Assembly: GCA_030052355.1 (NCBI GenBank)
Contig: JASIGS010000015.1
Coordinates: 1-12,190 of the forward strand
From: Streptosporangiaceae bacterium
Lineage (GTDB): Bacteria > Actinomycetota > Actinomycetes > Streptosporangiales > Streptosporangiaceae
DNA: 12,190 nucleotides
Reading direction: 5' to 3'
A program made the translations under genes and the position numbers. The notes under the pieces are model-generated. The model was given only the letters and a program-made list of their open reading frames with translations. It searched no databases and was not told the DNA's origin. This document shows, one piece after another, positions 1-7,752 of the stretch (position 1 is the stretch's first letter; the number at the start of each line of letters is the position of its first letter).

Positions 1-3000
1 AGTCGAAAACCCCCACGTACTCGTTGTACAGGGCATCCCTCGGCGGAAACATCCGCCGCAGCCGTGGCTCGATCTCCAGCAGCTTCCCGAAATCTGGGGC
101 CGCCCGCGGTCCGGTTGGCCGCAGCCGCCGGTACACGTGGCGCCGCGCGTGCCTGGCCCGCAGGTAAAGGTCTGCCCGCTTGGCGGCGTCCACCCCGAAA
201 ATGGCGCTGAGTCCCCCACAGAGGGTGCGTAGCGGCATGAACTGGACGGGAGCCGAGGGGTTCACGAGGCCGAGGAACTCGATCTGCTGGCCGTCGGCCT
301 GTAGTTGCCGCGCCATCTCATATGCAAGAAGCCCGCCGTTGCAGAACCCGCCTATCTTGTACGGTCCGGCAGGCTGAACGGTGCGCATGGCCTCGATGTG
401 TGCGCGGGCCACCTCCTCCAGCGTCGCCGGCTGCTCGGCAGCAGTGAATCGGTACGTCTCGAGTGCGTAGAAAGGCTGACGCGGCCCGATGGCGTGGGCG
501 AGCGCGAAGCAGTAGAACGCGCCACCCGTCCAGTCGCCGTGCAGGAAGAAGAACGGCGCTCCGGTGCTTCCGGCCTGCACGGGCACCACCGTCGCGCCCG
601 CTGTTGTCCGTGCCGATCCGTCCTCCAGAACGTCAGCGAGCTGCCCTATGGTCGGCTGCTCGAACAGCACCGACAGGCGAAGCCGTTGCCCCGTCAGCTG
701 CTCGATGCGGCCGGCGAGCTGCGCAGCCAGCAGCGAGTGCCCGCCGAGATCGAAGAAATTGTCGGTGATCCCGACCGGGGACAAGCCCAGCAGCTCTTCC
801 CAGATCTTGACCAGCTGCTCTTGCAGAAGCTGGCGCGCCGGCTGGTACTCCGTCCTGCCGCGCCGCTCGCCGGGACCAACAGGCGGAAGGCTACGACGGT
901 CGGCCTTGCCGCTGGGAAGCCGCGGCAGCCGGTCCATCTGAACGATGACCGCGGGCTGAAGGTAGCGCGGCAGCTTCAGATCGAGGTGGCTACGCAGCCG
1001 GTCCTGAGATAGCTCGGGCCCTCGCCCGGCTATGTAGGCGACGAGTTCCTTCCGCGCGTCCTCGCCCTGCGCGACCACTACCGCCTCGGCCACGCCGGGG
1101 TGCTCCATGAGGGCTGCTTCGACCTCTCCCAGCTCTATCCGGTAGCCGCGGATCTTGACCTGATCATCCTGCCGGCCGACGTACTCGAAACGGCCATCGG
1201 GCAGTTGACGCGCCAGATCGCCCGTCCTGTACAGGCGTGCTCTCGAGCCACCCACGAATGGGTCCGCGATGAATCGCTCCGCCGTCAGCTCCGCCCGATT
1301 GAGATACCCGCGCGCGAGCAAATCGCCGCCGATGTGCAACTCGCCGATGACTCCCGGCGGGACCGGATGACCGCGCCGGTCGAGAACGCACACGCGCCGA
1401 CCGGGGAGCGGGTGCCCGATCGTTATGCGGTCGCCGTCGGCGCCTGCGTCCCCGAGCGTGGCCGTGATCGTGGTCTCGGTCGGGCCGTAGGCATTGACGA
1501 GGCGCACGCCGCTGAGGCCGAGCTCGCCCCACTGCCTGACGGTCTGGCGATCGAGCCTGTCGCCGCCGATTATCACCAGCCGGAGCTTCAGTCCTCGCAA
1601 CTCATGCGGCCGCTCCGCCCACGCCCGCACGGCCTGCTGCCAGTATGCGGGCGGCAGGTTCATGACCGTGACCTGCTCGGACTGCAGCACCTCGAGGAGC
1701 TCCCGCGGCGACCAGATGTCTGGCCCGCGCATGACCAGCCGTGCCCCGGTCATCAGCGTGGGAATGATCTGTTCGAGGGAGGCGTCAAAGCCGTGGTTGC
1801 TGAACTGCAGCACGCGGTCGCCCGGGCCGAGTTCGTACTCGCGGATCATCGCCTGGCAGTGCGCTGCCAGAGTGCCCCGTTCGACCATGACGCCTTTCGG
1901 CCGGCCGGTAGAACCCGACGTGTAGATCACGTAGCCGAGCTGGTCGCTCGCTGCCTGCCCCTCCACGTCGTCCTCACTCTGCCGCCGTAGCTGCAGGTCG
2001 CCATCCAGGTGCAGGAGTCGTACCTCGGTGCCGGCGAGCTTGTCGTCCAGGCTGTGGGGGCAGATCAGTACGGGCATTCCCGAATCACGCGTCATGAAGT
2101 TGAGTCGATCCGCCGGGGCGTCTGGCTCCAGCGGAACGTAGGCTGCCCCGGCCCGAGCGATCCCCAGCATGGCGACCACCTGATCGGCCGAGCGCTCCAG
2201 GCACACGCCGACAGCGACCTCCGGGCCAGCCCCGATACGCCTGAGATACCGAGCGAGCTGGTTGGACCGGCTGTTCAGCTGTCGGTAGCTCAGTTGGTTG
2301 GCACCACACACGACGGCGACTGCGTTCGGATCCGACTTCCCCTGTTCGCCGATGGCGTGCTCGATCGCGTCGACCGGTGATGCTGGTTGCGCCTCGTTCC
2401 AAGCCTCGAAGAACGCCGTGTTCTCGGCCGGCGTGAGCAGCTGCAGGTCAGCTACCTCGCGGGACGGTGCGGTCACCATGCCGGTCAGGATCATCCGCCA
2501 GTGCTCGATCATTCTCGTGACCGTCTGCCGCTGGAACAGGTCTGCGTTGTACACGACCCGCCCGCACAGGTCAGGCGCCTGCGTGTCCACCTCGAAGCTG
2601 AGGTCAAACCTCGCGGCTGGGGGCTGTGCCTCGGTCCGGCTGATCGCCCAGCTACCCCGCTCGACGGCCGAGCGGCGGCGGTCGCAAGAGAGCAGCACCT
2701 GCACCAGCGGCGGCCGGCCCGGCACGCGCTCTGGCCCGACCGCCTGGACGACCGTCTCGAGTGGCGTGCCGGCGTAGCCGCGGGTCCGCTCCGCAGCAGC
2801 ACGCAAGCGTTTAAGCAGTTCCCGGGTCGTGGGCTGCTCGCTGAGGTCCGCCCTGATCACGCTCACGTTCCCGAAGCAACCCACAGCCCGGTTCAGCTCG
2901 GGTCGCGTGCGCGTCGATGCGGCGATGCCGAAGAGCAAGTCCTCCTGCCCGGTGTACCGGTGGAGCAGCACAGCCAGGCCCGCGGTCAGTGACTCCCGCA

Positions 3001-3781
3001 AGCCCGCTCCTTCGGGTGCGCCGAGCTCGCGCAGGCCGGTGCAGAGGCGCAGGCCGAGGGCGAACTCAGTTACCTCGCTCTGGTGTCCTGGCGATCCTTC
3101 CCTCTGGCGATCGGTTGGCAGGTCCAGGACGGTCGGCGCGCCGCGGAGATAGTCCTTCCAGAAGTCGAGCTGCGACGAGACCTCTTCTTGTTGTTGCTGG
3201 CGATCCCGCTGCCAGTTCGCGTACGCCGCGTACTGGCATCCGGCGTCTTCCAGTCGAGCTGAGCTGCCGCGAACCCTTGCCCGGTAGAGCTCCTGCAGTT
3301 CCGGCAGGAAAATGTCCGTCACCGACGCGGCGTCGGCGATCATGGGATGAACGGTGACGACCAGGCGATGGTCCTGCTCGCCTAGCCGGATCAGCAATGC
3401 CCGTACCAGCGGCCCGGAAGCCAGCTCGAATGGCTGGCTGGCGGCGTCATCCGCCAGTTCCAGTGCCTGCTTCCGCCGAACTTCCTGCGACAACTCCGTC
3501 AAGTCGACGACTGACCAAGCGCAATCGCTGCGTTCGCGCACGAGTTGTACGGGCTTTCCCTCGCGCTCAGGGAATACTGTGCGCCAGATCTCGTGACGTT
3601 TGATAAACGCCCGGATGCTGTCCTCAAGAGGTGCCACATCCAGCGGTTCTCGAATGACGACAGTCCAGCACTCGTTGTCGGCCGGCGCATCGGGCATCAG
3701 CTGCTGAGCAAGCCATAGTTGTCGCTGCTCAAAGGACAGCGGTGCGGTGCGTCCCCCGTTCGCACTTCCCCCCACGACCAT
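1..3781 (-). CDS. Single-module NRPS (C-A-PCP-TE), 3' end cut by window edge
   Basis: About 1260 residues are readable without a stop, and the frame leaves the window at position 1. The condensation domain (residues ~12-440) starts with LSFEQRQLW and has a YAAYANW motif and VGCFGNV, but its active-site motif is HPMIADA (145-151), not HHxxxDG. The adenylation domain (~470-965) is complete: YTSGSTGRPKG near 620, NAYGPTETT near 763, YRTGDL, KIRGYRIELGE, and catalytic Lys959 in LPSGKADRR. The carrier domain has DNFFDLGGHSLL with phosphopantetheine Ser1016. The thioesterase begins near 1070 and has GFCNGG with Cys1147 in the nucleophile position. The protein should activate one amino acid in the cytoplasm, hold it on the carrier and release it. 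I chose ATG 3781, with GGGGAG only 3 bases upstream; an in-frame ATG at 3838 would add 19 residues. It is divergent from the flippase gene. The domain call is secure; substrate and product are unknown. Confidence 0.95.
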   Translation of the reverse strand, partial: MVVGGSANGGRTAPLSFEQRQLWLAQQLMPDAPADNECWTVVIREPLDVAPLEDSIRAFIKRHEIWRTVFPEREGKPVQLVRERSDCAWSVVDLTELSQEVRRKQALELADDAASQPFELASGPLVRALLIRLGEQDHRLVVTVHPMIADAASVTDIFLPELQELYRARVRGSSARLEDAGCQYAAYANWQRDRQQQQEEVSSQLDFWKDYLRGAPTVLDLPTDRQREGSPGHQSEVTEFALGLRLCTGLRELGAPEGAGLRESLTAGLAVLLHRYTGQEDLLFGIAASTRTRPELNRAVGCFGNVSVIRADLSEQPTTRELLKRLRAAAERTRGYAGTPLETVVQAVGPERVPGRPPLVQVLLSCDRRRSAVERGSWAISRTEAQPPAARFDLSFEVDTQAPDLCGRVVYNADLFQRQTVTRMIEHWRMILTGMVTAPSREVADLQLLTPAENTAFFEAWNEAQPASPVDAIEHAIGEQGKSDPNAVAVVCGANQLSYRQLNSRSNQLARYLRRIGAGPEVAVGVCLERSADQVVAMLGIARAGAAYVPLEPDAPADRLNFMTRDSGMPVLICPHSLDDKLAGTEVRLLHLDGDLQLRRQSEDDVEGQAASDQLGYVIYTSGSTGRPKGVMVERGTLAAHCQAMIREYELGPGDRVLQFSNHGFDASLEQIIPTLMTGARLVMRGPDIWSPRELLEVLQSEQVTVMNLPPAYWQQAVRAWAERPHELRGLKLRLVIIGGDRLDRQTVRQWGELGLSGVRLVNAYGPTETTITATLGDAGADGDRITIGHPLPGRRVCVLDRRGHPVPPGVIGELHIGGDLLARGYLNRAELTAERFIADPFVGGSRARLYRTGDLARQLPDGRFEYVGRQDDQVKIRGYRIELGEVEAALMEHPGVAEAVVVAQGEDARKELVAYIAGRGPELSQDRLRSHLDLKLPRYLQPAVIVQMDRLPRLPSGKADRRSLPPVGPGERRGRTEYQPARQLLQEQLVKIWEELLGLSPVGITDNFFDLGGHSLLAAQLAGRIEQLTGQRLRLSVLFEQPTIGQLADVLEDGSARTTAGATVVPVQAGSTGAPFFFLHGDWTGGAFYCFALAHAIGPRQPFYALETYRFTAAEQPATLEEVARAHIEAMRTVQPAGPYKIGGFCNGGLLAYEMARQLQADGQQIEFLGLVNPSAPVQFMPLRTLCGGLSAIFGVDAAKRADLYLRARHARRHVYRRLRPTGPRAAPDFGKLLEIEPRLRRMFPPRDALYNEYVGVFD

Positions 3782-3940
3782 CTGCTCCCCGGCTTTATGT
3801 CCCTCCGCTGAGTATCGCCGTTTAGCCTCACGGTACATGCATGCCAAATTGCCACTGCGCCCTACCCTGGCCTCTGCCCGGCAAAGGGACTTCTTATAGG
3901 CTTGAGCCATCGTCGCTAAGACGTCGGGGGCTCGCCTACA
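3782..3940. other. Divergent intergenic region between NRPS and flippase genes
   Basis: These 159 bases separate two divergent genes and must hold promoters for both. A TTATAG/CTATAA-like element lies at 3894-3899 and could be a -10 on either strand, but I find no convincing -35 at the right spacing for either. An 8-base palindrome CATGCATG sits at 3836-3843. If the NRPS starts at ATG 3838, the first 57 bases here are coding. No operator or riboswitch is recognisable. Confidence 0.5.
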
Positions 3941-5302
3941 TTGACAAGCACGGATAGCGTGGGCGTTCCCGCGCGACCAGACGTACTATCTCCCGCCGGG
4001 CCGGCAACTGACGTTGTCGTCCCCTCGTGGCGACGCAATCAGGAGATCCTCCGTAATGTCGCTACGCTCGTCGGCACGACGGGTGTCACCGCTCTCCTCG
4101 GCCTCGCATTCTGGGCCGTCGCAGCGCATTTGTTCTCTCAGGAAGCCATAGGTTATGCGGCTGCCACGACCTCCGCCATTACCCTGCTCGGAGAGATCGG
4201 CATGTTCGGGCTAGGAACACTCTTGAACGCCGAGCTTCCCAGGCAGCGGGCCCGGGCTAGTCTCGTTTCGGCGTCAATGCTTACGGCTGGTGTTGCGTCA
4301 CTGCTGATCGGGCTGGCTTTCGTGCTGGCAGCGCCCCACGTGAGCGTGACACTCAAGAATTCGAGTGGGACGCTCATTGGCGGGCTGATTTTCACCGCCG
4401 GCGTCATACTTACCGCCACGACGTTCGTGTTCGATGCAGCCACCATCGGCCTGCTGCGTGGCGGTTTGCAGCTGACCCGCAACTTCGGCTTCGCCGCTGC
4501 GAAGCTTGTCATGTTGCCCGTGGCTGCGTATGTCATCGGCGACCAGTTCGGCACGGCGATCGCCCTGGCCTGGGTGGCGGGCACGGCGGCCTCGGTAATC
4601 CCTGTCGCGGCCTGGCTCTGGTGGAGAGGCTCGCATATCTTCGCGCGGCCAGACTGGCACGTGCTTCGCAGCATGGGCAGGGCCGTCGCGGCCCATAACT
4701 GGTTCAATATCGCGGCGACCGCGCCCACTCTGCTGGCCCCTGTACTGGTCGCCGTAGTTGTTTCGCCGTCAGCCAACGGTGCGTTCTATGCGGGGTGGGT
4801 GATGGCTGGCATCCTCTTCATCCTGCCGACTCACCTGTCAACGGTGCTGGTCGCGGCGGCTGCCACTGATCTGCGCGCATTGTCCAGTAAGCTGCGCTTT
4901 ACGCTGACAGTATCGTTTGTTCTCGGAGTTCCCGGGATGGTCGCGCTTGGTCTCGGTGGCCATATAGCGCTGAGCATCTTCGGAAGGAGTTACGCCCAAG
5001 ATGCAACGCTGCCGCTGTCGCTGCTCGTTCTCGCCTACGTCCCGATGATCCCGCGTACGCACTACGTCGCGATCTGCCGGACTCTTGACAAGGTAGCGCG
5101 CGCAGCCGCGTTTTCAACCGGAGTCGGTTTCATGGAGCTGGCCGCTATTGTGCTGGGGGCCAAGTGGGACGGCTTGGTAGGGCTATCCGTGATGCTTGTG
5201 GCAGTCAGATACCTGACGGGCGCCGCCGTTACCCCGGCGGTACTTCAATCAGCGCTCGGCCGCGGACGTCACCGCCGGATGAAATGCGATCGAGTCCAGT
5301 GA
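3941..5302 (+). CDS. Polysaccharide flippase, Wzx-like (MOP superfamily)
   Basis: This is a 453-residue, strongly hydrophobic protein with about a dozen predicted membrane segments. After a ~35-residue cytosolic tail the first helix runs through VGTTGVTALLGLAFWAVAAH, followed by the short loop and second helix (FSQEAIGYAAATTSAITLLGEIGMFGLGTLL) typical of O-antigen and capsule flippases of the MOP/MATE fold. Such proteins move polyprenyl-linked oligosaccharides from the inner to the outer face of the membrane. The start used is TTG 3941. There is an in-frame TAA at 3917, so no earlier start exists. Ribosome-binding signals are weak, and GTG 3959 is an alternative. It is the first gene of the plus-strand block with the GT2 and deacetylase genes, which suggests it exports the saccharide they make. 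Family is assigned from the hydrophobicity pattern and N-terminal resemblance; the cargo is unknown. Confidence 0.85.
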   Translation: MTSTDSVGVPARPDVLSPAGPATDVVVPSWRRNQEILRNVATLVGTTGVTALLGLAFWAVAAHLFSQEAIGYAAATTSAITLLGEIGMFGLGTLLNAELPRQRARASLVSASMLTAGVASLLIGLAFVLAAPHVSVTLKNSSGTLIGGLIFTAGVILTATTFVFDAATIGLLRGGLQLTRNFGFAAAKLVMLPVAAYVIGDQFGTAIALAWVAGTAASVIPVAAWLWWRGSHIFARPDWHVLRSMGRAVAAHNWFNIAATAPTLLAPVLVAVVVSPSANGAFYAGWVMAGILFILPTHLSTVLVAAAATDLRALSSKLRFTLTVSFVLGVPGMVALGLGGHIALSIFGRSYAQDATLPLSLLVLAYVPMIPRTHYVAICRTLDKVARAAAFSTGVGFMELAAIVLGAKWDGLVGLSVMLVAVRYLTGAAVTPAVLQSALGRGRHRRMKCDRVQ

Positions 5303-5597
5303 TCTGCTGGATTCGACCATTATCGCTTTACTTAGCATCATTCGCTTGCCTACCGGAAGTCAAGATTATGTAACCTCTCGGCGCTTCGGCGAGTCGAACT
5401 AGCAATAGCGCCTCACGTAGCGTCGGATATTGCTGGTGTTATCACCTCTCCCAGGGGGGCTGGGCGAGGACCTTGCTATCGGGGAAGCGTGTCTACCATT
5501 TTCCAAGGCCAGCGTCGTTGAGGCTGCCCAATTGACCGCGCCAGCATCTCTGCCGAGGCTTGAGTCGCGCACGCTTAGCGTGGACGGCTTATGCGCG
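5303..5597. other. Gap between flippase and GT2 genes
   Basis: These 295 bases lack a convincing gene. The first ~100 are about 49% G+C by hand count, clearly below the flanking genes, which fits a regulatory spacer. A weak promoter-like pair, TTGCCT (5346-5351) and TATGTA (5367-5372) with a 15-base spacer, could start a separate transcript for the GT2 and deacetylase genes. From TTG 5430 the GT2 frame is open, but codon choice there is poor for this genome, so I treat 5430-5597 as leader rather than coding. Confidence 0.45.
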
Positions 5598-6854
5598 ATG
5601 AAGATCATGGAGGTTGAACTTTCTGAGCCTCTACCCGCTGTCATCTTCGATGGCATATATCGGCGGCTCTGGGTACTTGCCCGCCTGCATAGCGAGCCGA
5701 TCGGGACTTGCACGATCGAGCTGGACGCCGGTGAACTCAGTTCCGAGCACTTCGGCGAGATCCTCTGGCGTGAGTTCGGGGATGTGATAGCGGAGCGGTT
5801 CGCTGCGGCCGGCCTGCCGGCACCGAGCTCACTGAGCCCCGGCGCCCTCCGCGTGGACCCCGATCTGTGGCCGTTCCTTCAGGCCCGGTCCAAGGTCCTC
5901 GAGGCGCCGCCCTTCGTCAGCGTCGTCGTCTGCACTTACAACCGGCCAGACCGGCTGCGAGCCTGCCTACAGCACCTGGGACTGCAGCAATACCCAGCGT
6001 TTGAGGTCATCGTCGTCGACAACTGCCCGAAGACCGATGCGGTGCGGGACCATGTCGCGGCGCTGAGCGATCCGCGGTACCACTACGTTGTCGAGCCGCG
6101 GATTGGCCTGTCCCGTGCGCGCAACACGGGAGTAGCGGCGGCCGCCGGTGACGTCGTGGCCTTCCTGGATGACGACGAAGAGCCAGACGCCTTCTGGCTC
6201 GCCGCGCTCGCGGGCGGCTTCGCGCGCGGCGACGACATCGGCTGCGTCACGGGGTTGATACTGCCAGCCTGCCTGGACACCGCTGCTCAGGTCCGGTTCG
6301 AGGAGCTCGGCGGGCACAGCAAGGGCCGGGGCTTCAAACCCGCCGTGTTCTCGCGCCGTGGCCCGCAAAGTCCGCTGTACCCGAAGCCCCCGTTCGGTGC
6401 CGGGGGCAACATGGCTTTCCGCCGCGAGGTTCTCTCGAGGATCGGCCGTTTCGACACGGCTCTCGGCGCTGGGACTCCGGCCCTGGCCGCCGAGGACACG
6501 CTGGCACTCGCCCTCGTCATGCTCACCGGCCGCTCGATCGCCTACGAGCCTGCCGCCTTCGTCCGTCACCATCACCACCGGAACTTCAGGGGCCTGGCCA
6601 GGCAGCTGCACGGGTACACGGTGGGGCTGACCGCTTACTACACCGCCGTGATACGCCGGCGTCCGTGGGTTCTCATCAGCCTCGTGTGGCTGCTACCCGT
6701 TGCCATTCGCGCCGCACGTCTGAAGGCGGCTGGTCCCTCGCTCAGCCTCGTGCCCGAACTGGCCAAGACATCGAGCCGTGGGATCCTCGTCGGGCCCGCC
6801 GCTTACCTGAGAGGCATTGTCAGAAATGTATCGCTCAGCACACGGCGGCCCTAG
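5598..6854 (+). CDS. Family 2 glycosyltransferase with N-terminal accessory domain
   Basis: From ATG 5598 the protein is 418 residues. Residues ~5-100 form an accessory region (EVELSEPLP, then RLWVLARLHSEPIGT) that I associate with a common actinobacterial subgroup of GT2 enzymes; its function is unknown. The GT-A domain starts at PFVSVVVCTYNRPDRL (~105-120) and has VVDN (Asp141), the metal-binding FLDDDEEPD (DDD 191-193), GAGGNMAFRREVL and the acceptor-side acidic pair in LAAED (299-300). It should transfer a sugar from a nucleotide donor in the cytoplasm. A hydrophobic stretch (~356-371) and a basic tail suggest membrane association. The frame stays open back to TTG 5430, but the added 56 residues show poor codon use and no family resemblance; ATG 5607 is another option. 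The 3' end overlaps the deacetylase gene, so the two are probably co-translated. Donor and acceptor cannot be read from the sequence. Confidence 0.88.
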   Translation: MKIMEVELSEPLPAVIFDGIYRRLWVLARLHSEPIGTCTIELDAGELSSEHFGEILWREFGDVIAERFAAAGLPAPSSLSPGALRVDPDLWPFLQARSKVLEAPPFVSVVVCTYNRPDRLRACLQHLGLQQYPAFEVIVVDNCPKTDAVRDHVAALSDPRYHYVVEPRIGLSRARNTGVAAAAGDVVAFLDDDEEPDAFWLAALAGGFARGDDIGCVTGLILPACLDTAAQVRFEELGGHSKGRGFKPAVFSRRGPQSPLYPKPPFGAGGNMAFRREVLSRIGRFDTALGAGTPALAAEDTLALALVMLTGRSIAYEPAAFVRHHHHRNFRGLARQLHGYTVGLTAYYTAVIRRRPWVLISLVWLLPVAIRAARLKAAGPSLSLVPELAKTSSRGILVGPAAYLRGIVRNVSLSTRRP

Positions 6855-7731
6855 CACAACAGCAGGTGCGCTTAGCACCGGCGCCCGCACTCAGGCGCAA
6901 GGTGTGCCGATACTGATGTACCACAGCGTTGCCACCCGCGCCGCCCAGCGTTTTGCGCGTTTCGTGGTCCGGCCAGCGGACTTTGCCGGTCAGATGGACC
7001 ATCTGGCCGCCGAAGGGTATCAGCCCTTGAGCGCGGCCGATCTTGTCCGCAGGCGTGCCGCCGGCGAGCTCCCGGCCAGGCCGGTTGTACTCACCTTCGA
7101 CGACGCGTTTACCGACTTTGAGACCGTGGTGATGCCGATATTGCAGAAGCACGGATTCCCGGCCACCCTGTACGTCCCGACCGCGTACGTGGGCCGCACC
7201 GCCTCCTGGCTTCGTGACTGCGACGAGGACCGGCGGCCTGTCCTCTCGTGGCGCGCGCTTGGAGACATTGTCTCGGCGGGCATCGAAGTGTCTTCGCATA
7301 GCCACACCCATCCGCAGCTCGACCGCATGGCGCTTCCATTGGTCGAGGACGAGGTACGGAGGTCGGGCGAGACGCTGGAGGATTTCCTTGGCGTGCCGGT
7401 TGAGGGCTTCGCGTACCCGTTCGGGTACTGGAATCGGGACGTTCGCTCCACCGTGGCCGCCGCGGGGTACTCCTACGCGTGCGCGGTGGGCGAGCTCGCG
7501 GCCACAGCTGCAGCGGACACGCTGACGCTGCCGCGAGTGACCGTGGCCGGTGGATTGGGCGTGGACAGTTTCAGCCGGCTTCTCGCCGTTCGCCCGACTC
7601 CAGCCGCTCGGCTGTCTTCGGAGATCAAGCGGTGGGCCTGGCAAGCCATGCGCCGGCACATCCGGTCTGTGGGCGGCGATGCGCAGCCCGCGCAAGACCC
7701 TGCAGATGCAGGTGACGTGGCCGAAGGCTGA
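6826..7731 (+). CDS. Polysaccharide deacetylase (NodB/CE4), no signal peptide
   Basis: From ATG 6826 the protein is 301 residues. It opens with the PgaB/IcaB-like strand GVPILMYHSV and carries the NodB-fold motifs: TFDDAFTDF (Asp92, Asp93; catalytic base and metal ligand), the metal-binding HSHTH (His158 and His162) and FAYPFGYW (~195-202). CE4 enzymes remove N- or O-acetyl groups, typically from N-acetylhexosamine residues, using a divalent metal. The N-terminus is Ser/Thr/Gly-rich with no hydrophobic segment, so the enzyme probably stays in the cytoplasm, unlike most polymer-acting relatives; this points to a precursor or lipid-linked saccharide as substrate. The start overlaps the GT2 gene by 29 bases. 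TTG 6817 (3 bases after GAGAGG) is a credible alternative adding three residues. The Ala/Pro/Asp-rich C-terminal tail is probably disordered. Confidence 0.9.
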   Translation: MYRSAHGGPSTTAGALSTGARTQAQGVPILMYHSVATRAAQRFARFVVRPADFAGQMDHLAAEGYQPLSAADLVRRRAAGELPARPVVLTFDDAFTDFETVVMPILQKHGFPATLYVPTAYVGRTASWLRDCDEDRRPVLSWRALGDIVSAGIEVSSHSHTHPQLDRMALPLVEDEVRRSGETLEDFLGVPVEGFAYPFGYWNRDVRSTVAAAGYSYACAVGELAATAAADTLTLPRVTVAGGLGVDSFSRLLAVRPTPAARLSSEIKRWAWQAMRRHIRSVGGDAQPAQDPADAGDVAEG

Positions 7732-7733
7732 CC

Positions 7734-7746
7734 GCGAGATTCTCGC
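7734..7746. terminator. Small palindrome between convergent genes, possible bidirectional terminator
   Basis: GCGAGATTCTCGC is a perfect inverted repeat, forming a 5-bp stem (GCGAG/CTCGC) with an ATT loop. It sits inside the 21-base gap between the deacetylase stop and the GH26 stop. There is no T-tract on either side, so an intrinsic terminator is only a possibility; it could slow polymerase from both directions. Confidence 0.25.
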
Positions 7747-7752
7747 CGGGAT

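Noticed and set aside
305..1990. Long plus-strand open frames (305-1012 and 1100-1990) opposite the NRPS
   Set aside because: They are antisense to a clear NRPS frame, rich in Arg/Ala/Pro with no recognisable domain. High G+C keeps such frames open.
3941..3946. Perfect TTGACA -35 box
   Set aside because: It coincides with the flippase start codon, and no fitting -10 lies 16-18 bases downstream.
4153..4776. 207-residue minus-strand open frame inside the flippase gene
   Set aside because: It mirrors the hydrophobic flippase frame and lacks a ribosome-binding site or known motif.
5376..5395. Hairpin around CGCTTCGGCG after the flippase gene
   Set aside because: Only a 3-bp stem on a TTCG loop, or 4 bp with a 9-base loop, and no T-tract; too weak for a terminator call.
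5430..5597. 56-residue N-terminal extension of the GT2 from TTG 5430
   Set aside because: Codon use has many A/T-ending codons unlike the rest of the genes, and the recognisable accessory domain begins just after ATG 5598.
6835..7695. 286-residue minus-strand open frame opposite the deacetylase
   Set aside because: Arg/Gly/His-rich sequence with no family motif; the plus strand has full NodB motifs.
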